Positions 42,601-53,515 are shown, counted from the stretch's first letter. The stretch is 64,000 nucleotides of DNA from Pseudoips prasinana (GCA_951640165.1 OX621234.1:3973001-4037000); one strand, 5' to 3'. The notes: generated by a model from the sequence alone, not told the origin. Program-made: numbers and translations.

Positions 42601-45600
42601 TGTGTATCGTATCGAAATATGTGTATCGTGTTATAATAACCATAACGCTAGTTAATAAGGGAGTGATCTTGTGATCGTGTATCGTGTCGAAATATGTGTA
42701 TCGTGTTATAATAACCATAACGCTAGTTAATAAGGGAGTGAGTAGTTTGGCGGATAGTGGTTATTAATAATATTATAAATTATGTAATAAATGTTTTAAA
42801 ATTTAATTTTTTTTTTACTTGTTAACCGATTACTGACTTATAGTATAGGCAGTGGTTACCCTGGCGTCAGAGTTGTTCAAGCCGTCCACTAGGCCTCTGA
42901 CATGGTTAAACTGTTGACTAATGACTACACCGAGACCGACAGCTTGCCCTCCGAAGCACGGTGACGCTTAGAAATTAAACCACTTTGGGGGTCACCCATC
43001 TATGGACTGACCGCGAGCCTAGTTGCTTAACCTCGCCGATCAGTTACGGACCGAGAAAGCATCTAGTTATATAAATTGTATTGCCTCGTAGGTCTTGGAA
43101 CAAGGTCCTGGGTTCAAATCCCGGGTCGGGCCAAAGTGATTTTGGGACTTTTCTGTAAAAAGACAAATTACTCAGCATCAGCCCGAAGTCTGGGGGTTGG
43201 CGGTCCTGTACCTGACCTCTTTCCGGTCGTGTCGCCAAGGTGGCCGTCATCAAACACAAACACTATAATAATATGTCCCGCGCAAATGGATAATCTCTAT
43301 TGAGACTGGCCGCCGTGGCCGAAATTCCGCTAGGAGGACATTATTATTGCTACAGTTAGTGCCACAGATACCATTTTTCAATACAGCATGAATGCATGAA
43401 TCGGCGAGAGTTGTAATAGAAACTTTCTTCAGAACAAAACCCTAGGCGAAAATAAAATCTTGAAATAAATGAACACTTATTAGAACATAATCACAGTAAA
43501 CAAGGCGAAAGAGGGGTGCGAAGATGACATATGGAAATCTCTAAGGGGACCCCCCTTAAACCTACATCTGAGTCGCAAGTCTCAGACGACTTTGTCGAGT
43601 GTTCCAGTCTCCTCTACCACTCAATGGACCCGGATCCATGGAATGCTAACAATTAAGCCTTCCTCTTCAATCAATCAATCATTTATTTGCTAGAATGTGG
43701 TTACAATAGCAGGTAGTAATACATACAATATAGAATCCAAAACATTCTGCCCCTTAGGGCAGTGTTTTTCAACCTGTGGGTCGCGACCCCCTGGGGGGTC
43801 ACGAAGCATCTATAGGGGGGTCGCGAAACTTCTATGGGTAAATTGCAAAAAGTTGGGAAAGCTAGTCATAGGGTCGCAAATAAATTTGGAGTATATTATT
43901 AGGCCTGCTGCGAATACATTAACAGTTTACAGCGCGAAGTTCCGAAAATCTGGCTTTGTCTATTGACAACCACCTAACCTCTGAATAATTAAGTTAAGTT
44001 TGGTGGAGTGCTTTCTATTCCAATTCTTCACAAATTTTAATGATGTATTTATCCGAACCCTATGAAAATGAATAAAAATGTTGGATCTGTCATAAAATAA
44101 AAGAAACATAAAAAAAAGCGGGTAAAAAATGGGTAGGGGGGTCGCGTGATGTAAAAGGTTGAAAAACACTGCCTTAGGGCATGCAAATTTAGTAACAATA
44201 CAATAACACATAGCAATAAAACATTTACATTATTAATATTATATTTGAAATGTCCTGTCTTCTAAGAATTCTCTAGTATTATAATAATTTTTATTCAGAC
44301 AAATCTAATTTTATTCGAGGCAATTTCATATTATTATGGTATCTGTCTGGATGTAGTGTCGTATTTTTCAAAAAGTTCTGAATGTCTTTTTGTAAATGTA
44401 CACATTTCTAACAATGATGTTATAAGTAAAAGGTGTAGATAGGTTTCCAACACAACATTCGATCTTCAAAAACGGCACTCCAACGCACACATAAATAACT
44501 TAATATTGCAATATAACACTACATTACGATTAGACGTCAAAGTAAGATGGCATGATTCAATAATCGTGAGCGAAAACGAGACAAATGTAATTTGCGATAT
44601 ACCTACGTTGACACTAGCGACGCGATACTGACTGAAGTAAATTCTGGCTAATTAGCCACATTTCAACGTGTCGCTCCCGGAGCGCTTTTAACCTATCTAC
44701 ACCTTTTTACTTATAACATCATTGATTTCTAATATATATAAACATGGTAGTCGCAATATTCTATGTTTTTTTAAGCGTGGTTCACAAACTTTTATCTCCC
44801 TCCCAACTCCCAATCACCTCGCCAGATCACACTTTTTGCAATCTTGTCATGATTCACCCGCTGACTTCCCAGGTAAAAGGTGTGTAAAGGGTTTTAAGTT
44901 GTACTTAAAAATGTAACATAACATAATTAAGGTATATATTAAAATGGTACCTTTATTTTTCCATCTTTGCATGCCGATATCAAATAACTGCCATGAGGGT
45001 GGAAGGCTAACTGGTTGATTGCATCGTTATGGAGACTAAAACAAACAAAAGAATATAAACACACTAATATTACAAAGGAAACGTTTGCAGATTTGTGAGT
45101 GTGTATGTTTGTACTTCTTCAAGTCAAAACCGTTGCAGCAATTTTAATAAAATTTGGAATGGAGCTAGCTGACACCCTGGATTAAAGCAAAGGCCATAAT
45201 TTATACAGTTTAATGGGGGTAAAACCATGAGGCATAGCTATTATATAATAAACAGATGTTTGTATCTGCAGGGGTTAGATGGTGTCAGAGTTGTTCAAGC
45301 CTCCCAGTAGACCTTTGTCATGGCTTGTGTCTATCTACAACAATCGGGATCTGACAGCTTAATATGCTCTATGAAGCATGGAGACTCTCAGACATCAATC
45401 TACAGACTAACCGCGTGCCTAGGTGCTTTACCTTGCCAATCACTAGTAGACCAGTGAGCACAACTTGCTACAAGCCCACCAATAAACAGACATACAATAC
45501 AATAGACAGATACAAACATACTTTTAATACTAAACTTACCAGTAGTATTGTGCGAGTTTGTGCTTTCTTACATCATAAATTTTCACATTTCCATGAGACG

Positions 45601-47246
45601 TGCCAATGGCCAGATATAGATTCATAGGGTGCCAAGCAAGGCACATCCCGTGACCGTTAGTATCTTTGTATTTTTTAATACATTCCCCACTAACAGGGCT
45701 CCAGAGTCTAGTAGCCTTCTCATCAGAACAGGAGGCTATCACTGAGCATTCAATGGACATCCGAGCACATCGCACCCAATTATCGTGGCCCAGAAATGTA
45801 CCTATTAGTTGGTATGTTTCAGTTGACCAAACTTTCACAGATTTATCATCAGAAGCCGTGATTATCTGAAATACAGACAGTACATTAGCTATAGGTCTCA
45901 CATTTGATTTTGCACTCTGAAAGGTTGTTCATTGGGGTAGTTGTTAAAACAAAGAGCTAATTTCTCTTTGAAGATGTAATTTCATTGCATGCTATTGTTG
46001 AATGACGTTATAATCGAAAGAAAATATTGTTGACATAGAATATAAACAATTGAAATTTGTTCTTTCATTTAATTATAAGTTGTAATATATTTATTATTCC
46101 AGAGTGTAACTGATTGTGTATTATTTGTTAGATGCACAATTAGAATTAAGCTTTATTGTATACTAGCATCTGTACATGAGACATAGTATCTCCTGTCGGT
46201 AAATCTAATTAATAAAATACCTATACAAATAATAAAGTTACTATATTTCTGCGGTTCTTTGCTGAAACTGAGTTTTTGAAGTTATACTTCTTTTGGCGCG
46301 ATGGAGAAAAATGATGAGAGTGAATTTTTACGATGCGCGCGCACACCGACACCAAAAAATTTAACAGCATGAAGTTAGTTCTAGGTGGTATTAAAATTGA
46401 TAACTATGTTCAAGTTGTATCTTAAGAAGTATAACTTCTAACGCGTGTACATAAGTACACACAAGTTTTTTTTTTTACTAAAATCTGCTAGATACCTAAA
46501 TGGTAGGTATTGTGGATGTTCCTAGAGCTGGCAGCAAATAGACTTTCAAACAGTAGTGACAAGAATTACTACTTAAATATAAAAAGATGAAAAGACATTA
46601 CATTAACTAAATCATACCAAATGTAAAACAGATGATAATTGACAAGGTTTAATTGGACTCTAAAGTATTATACTTGTGTTAAGATATATAAGTAGGTTTT
46701 AGGAAACACATGTGTAGGGTACAAGGTGTTTTACCCACAATAACAAGTCCACAGTCAAATCAACATGCTTACATTTGTTATTTTCAGAAATTTCGCCACC
46801 AATAATACAAAACAATGATACTTACTTTGGTGTCATCTGAACAGTACTGTACAGAGCGAATCCTTTCTGAATGGGCCTTGAAGAAGCCCGTGCGACCCGC
46901 GATAGTAGGAACCCAAATCCGGACAGTTGAGTCGCATGATGCCGAAGCCAAATAGTCCCCCGAAGATGAGAATGTTACGTCCATAACACCTTCATCGTGA
47001 CCTCGGAACCTGAAGATACGTGTATAACCACGAACATCCCATAACTACAAACAAAATTAGACTTGGTTACAAAGTTAGGAGTACTACAATTATTGTATAA
47101 TATGTATATTAAAGGCATACCGAAACATTGCGATCAGCTGAACTACTCGCTATTTGTCTTCCATTGGGATGGAAGCTTACAGCGGTTATTATACCCCTGT
47201 GTCCTTTAAGCCGATTGAGCAAGCAAGGATCAAGATTATCAGACAT
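39607..47246 (-). CDS. Poc1: POC1-like centriole WD40 protein, six exons
   Basis: The exons (minus strand) are 47121-47246, 46826-47044, 45540-45865, 44951-45035, 41977-42096 and 39607-39717. All introns are GT-AG, the phases join without a break, and the product is 328 residues. It forms seven WD40 repeats, i.e. one beta-propeller, for example [20 protein letters not shown] (1), [13 protein letters not shown]...STVRIWVP (2), [12 protein letters not shown] (3), [12 protein letters not shown] (4), [13 protein letters not shown] (5), [19 protein letters not shown] (6) and [12 protein letters not shown]...ALVHIWK (7). The pattern [37 protein letters not shown] is characteristic of POC1, a protein needed for centriole and basal-body stability. 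The C-terminus after repeat 7 is only about 32 residues, so the coiled coil of vertebrate POC1 is absent or lies in an exon I did not see. The ATG at 47246 gives the normal N-terminus. The introns contain many repeats. Confidence 0.92.
39900..40256 (+). pseudogene. LINE polyprotein C-terminal fragment
   Basis: The frame 40002-40253 reads [17 protein letters not shown], then [20 protein letters not shown] and [13 protein letters not shown] before a stop. The GRPR...W/F-x-D and EA...C.DR..W layout is that of the tail of some insect reverse transcriptase polyproteins. It lies in intron 5 of the WD40 gene on the opposite strand. The clade is uncertain. Confidence 0.55.
40355..40640 (+). pseudogene. 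LINE reverse transcriptase tail fragment
   Basis: A frame from about 40357 reads [14 protein letters not shown], then [19 protein letters not shown] and [14 protein letters not shown] before a stop at 40564-40566. The YNKIP...F...L...LL ending is common at the end of CR1/Jockey-group ORF2. It is 5' truncated and lies in intron 5 of the WD40 gene. Confidence 0.65.
40808..40955. mobile_element. Short 18-bp inverted-repeat unit around a tRNA-like head
   Basis: GCAATGCAAAGCGTTAAT (40808-40825) returns reversed at 40938-40955. Between them, on the minus strand, lie box A-like TAGCTTAACGCAGAGCG and box B-like GGTTCGAGACC. The tRNA acceptor ends do not pair, so this is not a tRNA gene. Confidence 0.6.
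41065..41300 (+). mobile_element. SINE family 2, full length
   Basis: The head has GGCGTGATTGGTAAATGCTT (box A region) and GGGTTCGATTCCACC (box B), the middle has GACAGATATTTGTGTGCCTG, and the tail is GGGATCAGATGGCCGTGTG and AATGTCCCAGGATATT. It lies in intron 5 of the WD40 gene. Confidence 0.85.
41450..41612 (-). repeat. Family A partial copy, facing the next
   Basis: A reversed copy cut at CAAATTTTGC, separated by only ~18 bp from a full plus-strand copy, so the two face away from each other. Confidence 0.7.
41630..41930 (+). repeat. Family A repeat, full length
   Basis: It starts TGTGCCCCGCGGTTTTACCC and ends ATTTTATTATATGTATAGAT, 47 bp from the 5' splice site after exon 5 of the WD40 gene. 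Confidence 0.8.
42330..42745. repeat. ~95-bp tandem array in WD40-gene intron 4
   Basis: CGTGTTATAATAACCATAAC recurs at about 42337, 42433, 42533, 42627 and 42702 (spacing 96, 100, 94, 75). The units share AAGGGAGTGATCTTGTGATC and a GTGTCGAAATATGTGTATCG sub-repeat. Confidence 0.9.
42839..43068 (+). repeat. Family D interspersed repeat
   Basis: It contains CAGTGGTTACCCTGGCGTCA, TGCCCTCCGAAGCACGGTGA and AGTTGCTTAACCTCGCC. Other copies are at 45255-45480, 52605-52710 and 61634-61862. It is non-coding, probably LINE 3' sequence. Confidence 0.65.
43080..43348 (+). mobile_element. SINE family 1, box A eroded
   Basis: Box B is kept (GGGTTCAAATCCCGGGTCGG) and the tail GGCCGCCGTGGCCGAAATTC is complete, with an internal deletion relative to 6145-6500. 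Confidence 0.75.
43760..44171. mobile_element. hAT MITE with SPIN/Charlie-like ends
   Basis: The ends are CAGTGTTTTTCAACCTGTGG and, reversed, CAGTGTTTTTCAACCTTTTA, with GGGTCGCGACCCC just inside. The exact 8-bp target duplication CCTTAGGG is at 43752-43759 and 44172-44179. The 412-bp body has no transposase, so mobility would need an outside hAT enzyme. CAGYG...TCAACC.GTGGGTCGCGACCC is the terminus of the hAT group that includes SPIN and Charlie (known from memory). It lies in intron 4 of the WD40 gene. Confidence 0.92.
44412..44724. mobile_element. CAATGATG MITE, copy 2
   Basis: It is 313 bp with inverted ends CAATGATGTTATAAGTAAA/TTTACTTATAACATCATTG and an 8-bp duplication ATTTCTAA at 44404-44411 and 44725-44732. 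The body matches 20578-20910. It is in intron 4 of the WD40 gene, 226 bp past exon 4. Confidence 0.92.
45063..45362. repeat. Family C/D junction in WD40-gene intron 3
   Basis: A reversed family C copy (45063-45245) runs into a family D copy (45255-45480). The segment 45138-45362 is almost identical to 52480-52706, including the junction. Confidence 0.75.
46278..46438. mobile_element. GAAGTTATACTTC MITE in WD40-gene intron 2
   Basis: GAAGTTATACTTC at 46278 and GAAGTATAACTTC at 46426-46438 are inverted ends around TTTGGCGCGATGGAGAAAAA. It is short, non-coding and of a type I associate with Lepidoptera. Confidence 0.6.
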
Positions 47247-47533
47247 TTCCTATATTTCAACCAGCTTTAAAACAAAGTTCGCAAATTTCTAAAAAATACG
47301 TTTAGATTTCAATTCAAAGTTTTAACTGCTCAGCGCTCGCCACGCCACTCAGTCAGACAGAGACAGTAATGTTTTTTAATTCAGCTTCACGGCTCTCGCT
47401 TCTTCGGTCTTTTGAGCCAACTTCAGTACTAGAGTCTGTCACACGGAACACGAGCCAGATAATTTTTATGCATTCTTCTTCTTCTTTTTCCAAATTGAAA
47501 GTTATATGCATCCTCATGACTCTTAACCAGGTA
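47247..47533. promoter_or_regulatory. Presumed promoter and 5' UTR of the WD40 gene
   Basis: Only 287 bp separate the start codon from the transposon end at 47534, so the original upstream region is either within this stretch or was displaced by the insertion. I see no TATA box at a fitting distance. Open frames here on either strand cross the transposon end and are not genes. Confidence 0.4.
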
Positions 47534-49807
47534 CAGTGCGTCAAGAAAGTCGTGAAAATAAATGAGGGCGCCACCATCTGTTACATGGTAACCCCATACA
47601 CTTCGGCTGAAAAGTCTTGATACTTGGTTTTTTTTTATAAATATTAAACTAGCTACCGTGTCCGCGTCAAAGGTTATGAAAACTAGGGCGTAGAAGAAAC
47701 GACAAAACAATATCAACTGTTTATAATATTTATTTATTATTCAGAGTCTAAATAATTTGAGTCCAGGTATTCGACTCCCGAAATGTCGCCTGAAACCCCA
47801 GAGTAATCCGACAGATCGAATTCTGCCTCTTCAGATTCACTGGAACTATCGTCGCCTACTGAAATAACGAGTCTGTCTATATCTTGATAAAGAGTTCCTC
47901 CACGGGCGAAATACTGCTTTTCTATTGCAATGGTCTACACAATTTTTCCATTCTTGTGGAGATATTGAATTAAATGCTTCTTCAGCTAATTTGCAACATC
48001 TTTTCTGCGATTCTTCTTTTTGCTATTGCCCAAACTAACTCAATTGGTTTCAAATCACAGTGGTAAGGTGGCAATCTTATCACTGTGTGTCCATGTTCTC
48101 CCAAAAGTTCATCAATATGGTACACCGGTTCTGGTTTATGTTTTTTTACAAGCATCAATAATGATGGTTTCCGCAATGTTTCATCAAATGATATATTATT
48201 TTCTAGTAGCCACAATTTAATTTCATCAACTCTTGATGCAGATGTAGGAGCCTGGAAAAAAAATTAATTTAGTAGTTGTCCCATTTCAGTTTCAACCTAA
48301 AAAGGATCTATACATTAATATGGGAGCATCAATCATTTAAGTACCTTTTTAATAATATAATTATAAAATGTAAGGAATAATGAACTCATCAAACCCACAA
48401 AAACTGTGCCAAACCTGTTCACTAAAAATCTGTATCTGGATGTTGCCAATATAGCAGGTAAAATATCTATCAAATCTCAAACACAGCACTAACATAGTTA
48501 TATTATAAAATAAAGTAGATGTAATAAAGAAATATTACAATACCTCGTTTGTTATAATAGAGTGATAAGGTGCATTATCCATTATAATTATTGATGGTTC
48601 AGTTATATTCAGCACTAGCTTTTCAGTGAGCCATTTTGTAAAATTATGTGCATTCATCTCGGAATGGTAATCCTATTGCTTGTTTTTACCAGTAAAAATT
48701 AACAGTGCATTAGGCACAAAACCTTTCTCACTTCCGGCGTGTACTATTATCCATCTTTTCCCTTTAGACACATCTTGCTGGACACAAGGAACATTAATAG
48801 ACTGCCAACATTTTGTCACTTTGTATGACTCATGTATATAGCTCTCATCCAAATAAATAATGTTTTTTTGGAGCTCTTCGGGCAATATTCTGTTTTCAAG
48901 TATTGCTTTTAAATAATACTCGCGTTTTGAGGCAATTGCGGGTTTTTCAATGAGGGCCATTCTATTTAATTGGCATTTCTTAAATTTAAAGCCAATTGAA
49001 ATTAAAATTTGTCTTAGAAGTTCATGGCTGCCATTAAAACCTAATTCTTCCTTCACCACTACCAATAGTTTTCGTAGTGTAGGTACTTCTTTCTGTACTG
49101 TGTAGAAAAACTGAACTTTTCGCCGTATGGCACATATATCAAAATTATCGATCTGTTTCTTAGGTCGCCCTTTCCTATGTTTTCCAGGAGTTACAAATTT
49201 ACCTCCATTCTTCATACCTTCGTCTATTATGCGCCTCACTTTGCTTTCAGATGCACCTGAAACCAATAAAAGCATGTTAAGTAACAATTACCATATTCAC
49301 ATCTAAATAAATAATACAAAAGTATCAAAACCGTTGATGGTGTAGTATAATTAATAGGTATATTTCGTAACGTCAACTAAATGTAAACAATACGATAAAA
49401 CATATCAATTATGCTGAAAAATGAATGATTGTCAAGTGATTATAGTTTCTTTATTATAGTTTTACATTATAATATATGTACTTACCGGTTAATTTTGCCG
49501 TTCGACCGTAAACATCGTCCAAATCGGAAAGCAACTTTCCCGCTCGAAATTCAGCCATACACTCTTGAAAAGCCGTAAATATGACTTTTCTCGCACCACT
49601 CTTATAAACATTTTTATTAATTTTTAATCTCTAAACGGTTAAACGATAGAAACAATTCGAAATATCCCAAAATATCCAAGAGCACAACAACGACAATAAT
49701 ACGAAATGACAGGTGAAGTACTTAGTATGACCGGTACTTCAGTGTTGCCAATAGAAGCAACGAAGTAGTTCCAAAAACATTCTTTTCACGACTTTCTTGA
49801 CAGACTG
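47534..49807 (-). mobile_element. IS630/Tc1/mariner-type element with intron-containing transposase
   Basis: The ends CAGTGCGTCAAGAAAGTCGT and, reversed, CAGTCTGTCAAGAAAGTCGT pair over 25 bp with two mismatches. TA lies on both sides (47532-47533 and 49808-49809). The 2274-bp element encodes one transposase on the minus strand (47737-49558). The TA target and DDE motifs place it in the IS630/Tc1/mariner superfamily, but the spacing and introns are unusual. Confidence 0.9.
47737..49558 (-). pseudogene. DD81E-type transposase, three apparent exons, disabled
   Basis: Exon 1 is 49486-49558 (MAEFRAGKLLSDLDDVYG), exon 2 is 48544-49256 and exon 3 ends with a stop at 47737-47739, starting at 48251. 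All introns are GT-AG and in phase. Exon 2 has a Lys/Arg-rich linker (GKHRKGRPKKQ, an AT-hook-like GRP) and two acidic residues (IIYLDESYIHESY, IIIMDNAPYHS). Exon 3 has LPPYHCDLKPIELVW with the Glu. I count 81 residues between the second Asp and the Glu, versus 34 in Tc1. Damage: an in-frame TAG at 48673-48675, a frameshift near 47990 and another near 47930, after which the tail (EKQYFARGGTLYQD, acidic end) continues. DD82E 'Sailor' elements are the nearest described spacing I know; kinship is not shown. Confidence 0.8.
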
Positions 49808-49809
49808 TA

Positions 49810-51004
49810 GCTCGTTTTTCATGAAACTAGTAGATGCTCTATTTATAGCATCCACTATCCACTTAGCATTCATTAGGTACTGATAAAACTAAATAAATGT
49901 AAACAGATTTATAATATATACTTACTATATTTTTGTTCAACAGTAAAATGTATAATTTAGTGAAAAACAGTACAATACTGTTAAAGCTGTGTTGTTGCAA
50001 GTTTAAGCATATAATTTGAATTCTGATGACTACGACATTATAATCGTCCTCCTACGCGAATTTCGACCATGACGGCCAGTCGCAATGGAGACTAGTCATC
50101 AGCGCATGATGTATTTTAATTCACAAGCGGGCGCGAACCGTGCACTTTCTATTTCCCTCTTTTTCTGTTGAAGTAAAGAGTTTGTAATCTCATTTAGTTA
50201 TTTTTTATATGAGTTTTGACAATGTGTCATGAAACAAAATGTTCCTCTTTCTTTGTCAATCTATTGATTGTACCTATTTTTCAGTGTAATATTATAAAAT
50301 AATATAAATGTAAAAGATCACTTGTGTTTACATCTGAGTTAATATTGGTAGGGCCAATAAACCCTACCATCTAACATTTTCATGGTATATATATTTAAGA
50401 ATTTTTTAATTTTGCATCACAAAAAAATTACGTTTCGAGAGGTTCGAACCAACGACCTCAGATGGCAAATTGATTACTATAGTATCTTAGCTACAGAGCT
50501 TGACGAGTATTTTGCGAAATACTGCTTCCTCTGTTTGTTTGTTAGCAATTTGTTGTTTAGGTATTTATGTCGCTTTCTGCTGCAATTTTGTCACCTTATA
50601 TGGTAATTTAACGTGTTCGCTGTTCTGATTGGTAGTTGAATCCTCGAGCCGTTGATTCATAGATCTTAACGGTTTGGTCAGTACAGAGTCACAATACCTT
50701 CTTGTGAAGTTATTTTATTATTTAATTTTAATCTTGTGGCCTTTGTTTATTACCTATTTATATTATGACATGGCTGTTATCCATGGTGGCATTTTTGCTG
50801 TATTGTGTGGTGTTTTTGTAGTATTTATCCATTTCCAGTAGCCAATAATAGTAGATCATTAATTTACGTATGTATATGATTATTTGGACAATCGCAACAC
50901 AAGAGGTGAGGTCATAGACTACTAGAGGTACCTACTTAGGTATATTCATTAATATATAAAAACCGAAACAGAGGTTTTATATATCAATGGGTATATTATA
51001 AAAT
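49810..51004. other. Mostly unassigned spacer
   Basis: There is no convincing exon. 50430-50510 has a tRNA-like box B (GGTTCGAACC, minus strand) and TAGCTACAGAGC, perhaps a worn SINE head. 50080-50110 is GC-richer. The plus frame at 50382-50606 is AT-biased and unlike any protein I know. Confidence 0.35.
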
Positions 51005-51295
51005 AAATAAAATAAAAAAGGTTTTTATTCACGAAGATTTAAAAAAAGCGCTTGTAAATAGTCAGAACATATTTGTAGTAATATAGTTGTAGGTACCTAT
51101 ACATTATTATTTCTAGTAACATAGGTAGATATTTCGGTACACATTGTATTGATTGTATGAAAACATTTATTTATTTTATAATTTCAATGATATTTAGCTA
51201 GCTCGTATCAAGTTATTATCAAGAGATTATGTTTAAGTTTAATTATCTAGGTTAAGTCTAATATTTTTACTACATATTGTCAATGGTTCTGTCAA
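51005..51295 (+). repeat. Family B repeat, full length
   Basis: It starts AAAAAGGTTTTTATTCACG and ends ACTACATATTGTCAATGG, one of the most complete copies. Confidence 0.75.
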
Positions 51296-51820
51296 GGTGA
51301 GGTCGCTTACTGAAGGTTGTTATACCGGATCGGAAATAGGTACCTTTGTAATTAATCCGATTCCACAAATATATAATATAATTAATATAGCTCGTATAAA
51401 AAGAATAAATAAATAGAACTGACAAACGAGAATAATAAATACAAAGCAAATATACGTTTATTTATAAAATATTTTATATGTTATACCTACTTACAAAAGT
51501 ATTTTTTTTTTATTACTATCAATTTGTTATAGTTGTATTTATTTTAGATCTACGTAATATTAAATAATATAATGAGGAATAATATATGCTAAAAGAAAAT
51601 ATAATTATATGAAAATATAATTGATTCAAATTTATATCAATCCCAATAATTTTTAAAGTAAGTAGGTAGATAAATAACACAATCAAGCACACACGCGCGG
51701 GCGCATCGGTGTGTCGATTGTATGGCTACCAGTGGCTGCGCGTAGTGAGGTGGGGATTGCTTTGCAGGACGTAGTCATGCGCTAGGCGGTATGTTTTGTA
51801 GTTCATCTATATGCTTAGAC

Positions 51821-52296
51821 CAGGGGCTCTACCAGCTAAGTCGCCGAACATCGATTTCTTAAATGACGTTCAAATAAATTAAGGTTAAAAATTACATAAT
51901 CTATCGTTAAATCGGATTCCATGAGCACCTGTGACGTCATAAATGGTCCGGAATCGATTGTCAACGTTGAAGCCGATTTAACTATTGATTAAGTCATTTT
52001 TAACCTTTATTTATTTGAACGCCATTTAAAAAATCGATGTTCGGATGCCCAGGGTCTCTACCGGCTAATTCGCCGAACTTCGTTTTCGTGAATGGCATTC
52101 AAATAAATAAAGGTTAAAAATGTCTTAATTTATCGTTAAATCGGCTTCGACGTTGACAATCGATTCCGGACCATTTATGACGTCACCATGTGCTCATAGA
52201 AGCCGATTTAACGATTGATTAAGTCATTTTATCCTTTATTTATTTGAACACCATTTAAGAAATCGATGTTCGGCAAGTTAGCCGGTAGAGGCCCTG
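51821..52296. mobile_element. Two head-to-tail CAGGGGCTCTACC MITEs
   Basis: The first starts at 51821 and is cut at about 52045 inside its right end. The second runs 52050-52296 with ends CAGGGTCTCTACCGGC and, reversed, CAGGGCCTCTACCGGC. Each half contains GTTGACAATCGATTCCGGAC or its reverse, so each unit is itself nearly palindromic. Confidence 0.8.
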
Positions 52297-52479
52297 TTGA
52301 CCTTTTCATCGAATCTTAGGTACACCAAGATATGTAACAGATCATGACCAGGTAATACCGACACCATTTTTTTTAAATTATTTCGCATACCTTTGTCGAG
52401 AGCACATGGTGGCTTCCATTTTGCTTTCATTTAACTTAAGTTTCCATCTTCAGAAATAGGAGTGTAAAAACCTTTGGAG

Positions 52480-52710
52480 CAATTTTAATAAAATTTGGAA
52501 TGGAGCTAGCTGACACCCTGGATTAAAGCAAAGGCCATAATTTATACAGTTTAATGGGGGTAAAACCGTGGGGCATAGCTACTATATATAATAAATAGAT
52601 CTTTGTATCTGCAGGGGTTAGATGGTGTCAGAGTTGTTCAAGCCTCCCAGTAGACCTTTGACATGGCTTGTGTCTATCTACAACAATCGGGATCTGACAG
52701 CTTAATCCAT
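52480..52710. repeat. Duplicate of the WD40-gene intron 3 repeat junction
   Basis: It repeats 45138-45362, including the boundary between reversed family C and forward family D, with few substitutions. Confidence 0.8.
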
Positions 52711-52951
52711 TGGAAGTTAAAGGAGTCCAATTATAATATGTTGATCTTTAGCAGAGATCTATACATGAAGCGGTATCATCCGCGAAACACGTAGGTAGGC
52801 TTCTGCAAGTTGGAATGGGTACATCGTTAAATGTTTCCCACCGATGTTTTTTTACGAATTCTTAGTTTATTTAGTACGGTCGTGAACGCAATCTTAAGTT
52901 GTTCAATAAAACAAACATTTGACGTATATAACTTTATGTATATCTTTTATC

Positions 52952-53090
52952 ACACTAATATTATAAAGGCGAAAGTTTGTGACTGTGTGAGTGTATGTTT
53001 GTTATCTACTTCTTCACGTGTAACGGCTGGAGCGATTTTAATAAAATTTGGTATGGACTTACCGTCAGGGTGTCAACCCTGGATTAATAC
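52952..53090 (-). repeat. Family C repeat
   Basis: Reversed copy starting CACTAATATTATAAAGGCGA and reaching CAACCCTGGATTAATAC, where a family A copy follows. Confidence 0.7.
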
Positions 53091-53405
53091 ATCTATACAT
53101 ATAATAAAATCGTAGTAAAGTTTAAACTGTACAATGAATATTTTTTTAAAGGATACTTGGGGCGTGATCTACATTAGATATCGAAGCCAAAAATATAGTC
53201 TTTAGAATTTTTGTCTGTTTGTCTGTATGTATGTCCGGGCTAATCTCAAAAAGTACTGAATGGATTTATTTCAAATTTTAGATTAATATTACTAAGAGGT
53301 CGGGTCAACATATAGGCAACATATTATCACGCTATCACCCACGGGGAAGGAGCTGTGGTAATTTATAAAATTTAACGCGGGTATAACCGCGGGGCACAGC
53401 TTGTA
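53090..53405 (-). repeat. Family A repeat, full length
   Basis: A reversed copy from CTATACATATAATAAAATCG to CCGCGGGGCACAGC, preceding a (GATA)n run at 53415-53432. Confidence 0.8.
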
Positions 53406-53515
53406 GGCTATAATTTAGATAGATAGATAGATATTTATTTATTTGCCATAAATGTTGGTACAAACAATTGAGGTCTTAGATATAAAAACAGATCCACAAC
53501 ACTTAGTCACATAGG

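Noticed and set aside
47369..47620. 83-residue plus-strand frame upstream of the POC1-like gene
   Set aside because: It crosses the transposon end at 47534 and has no similarity, so it is a chance frame.
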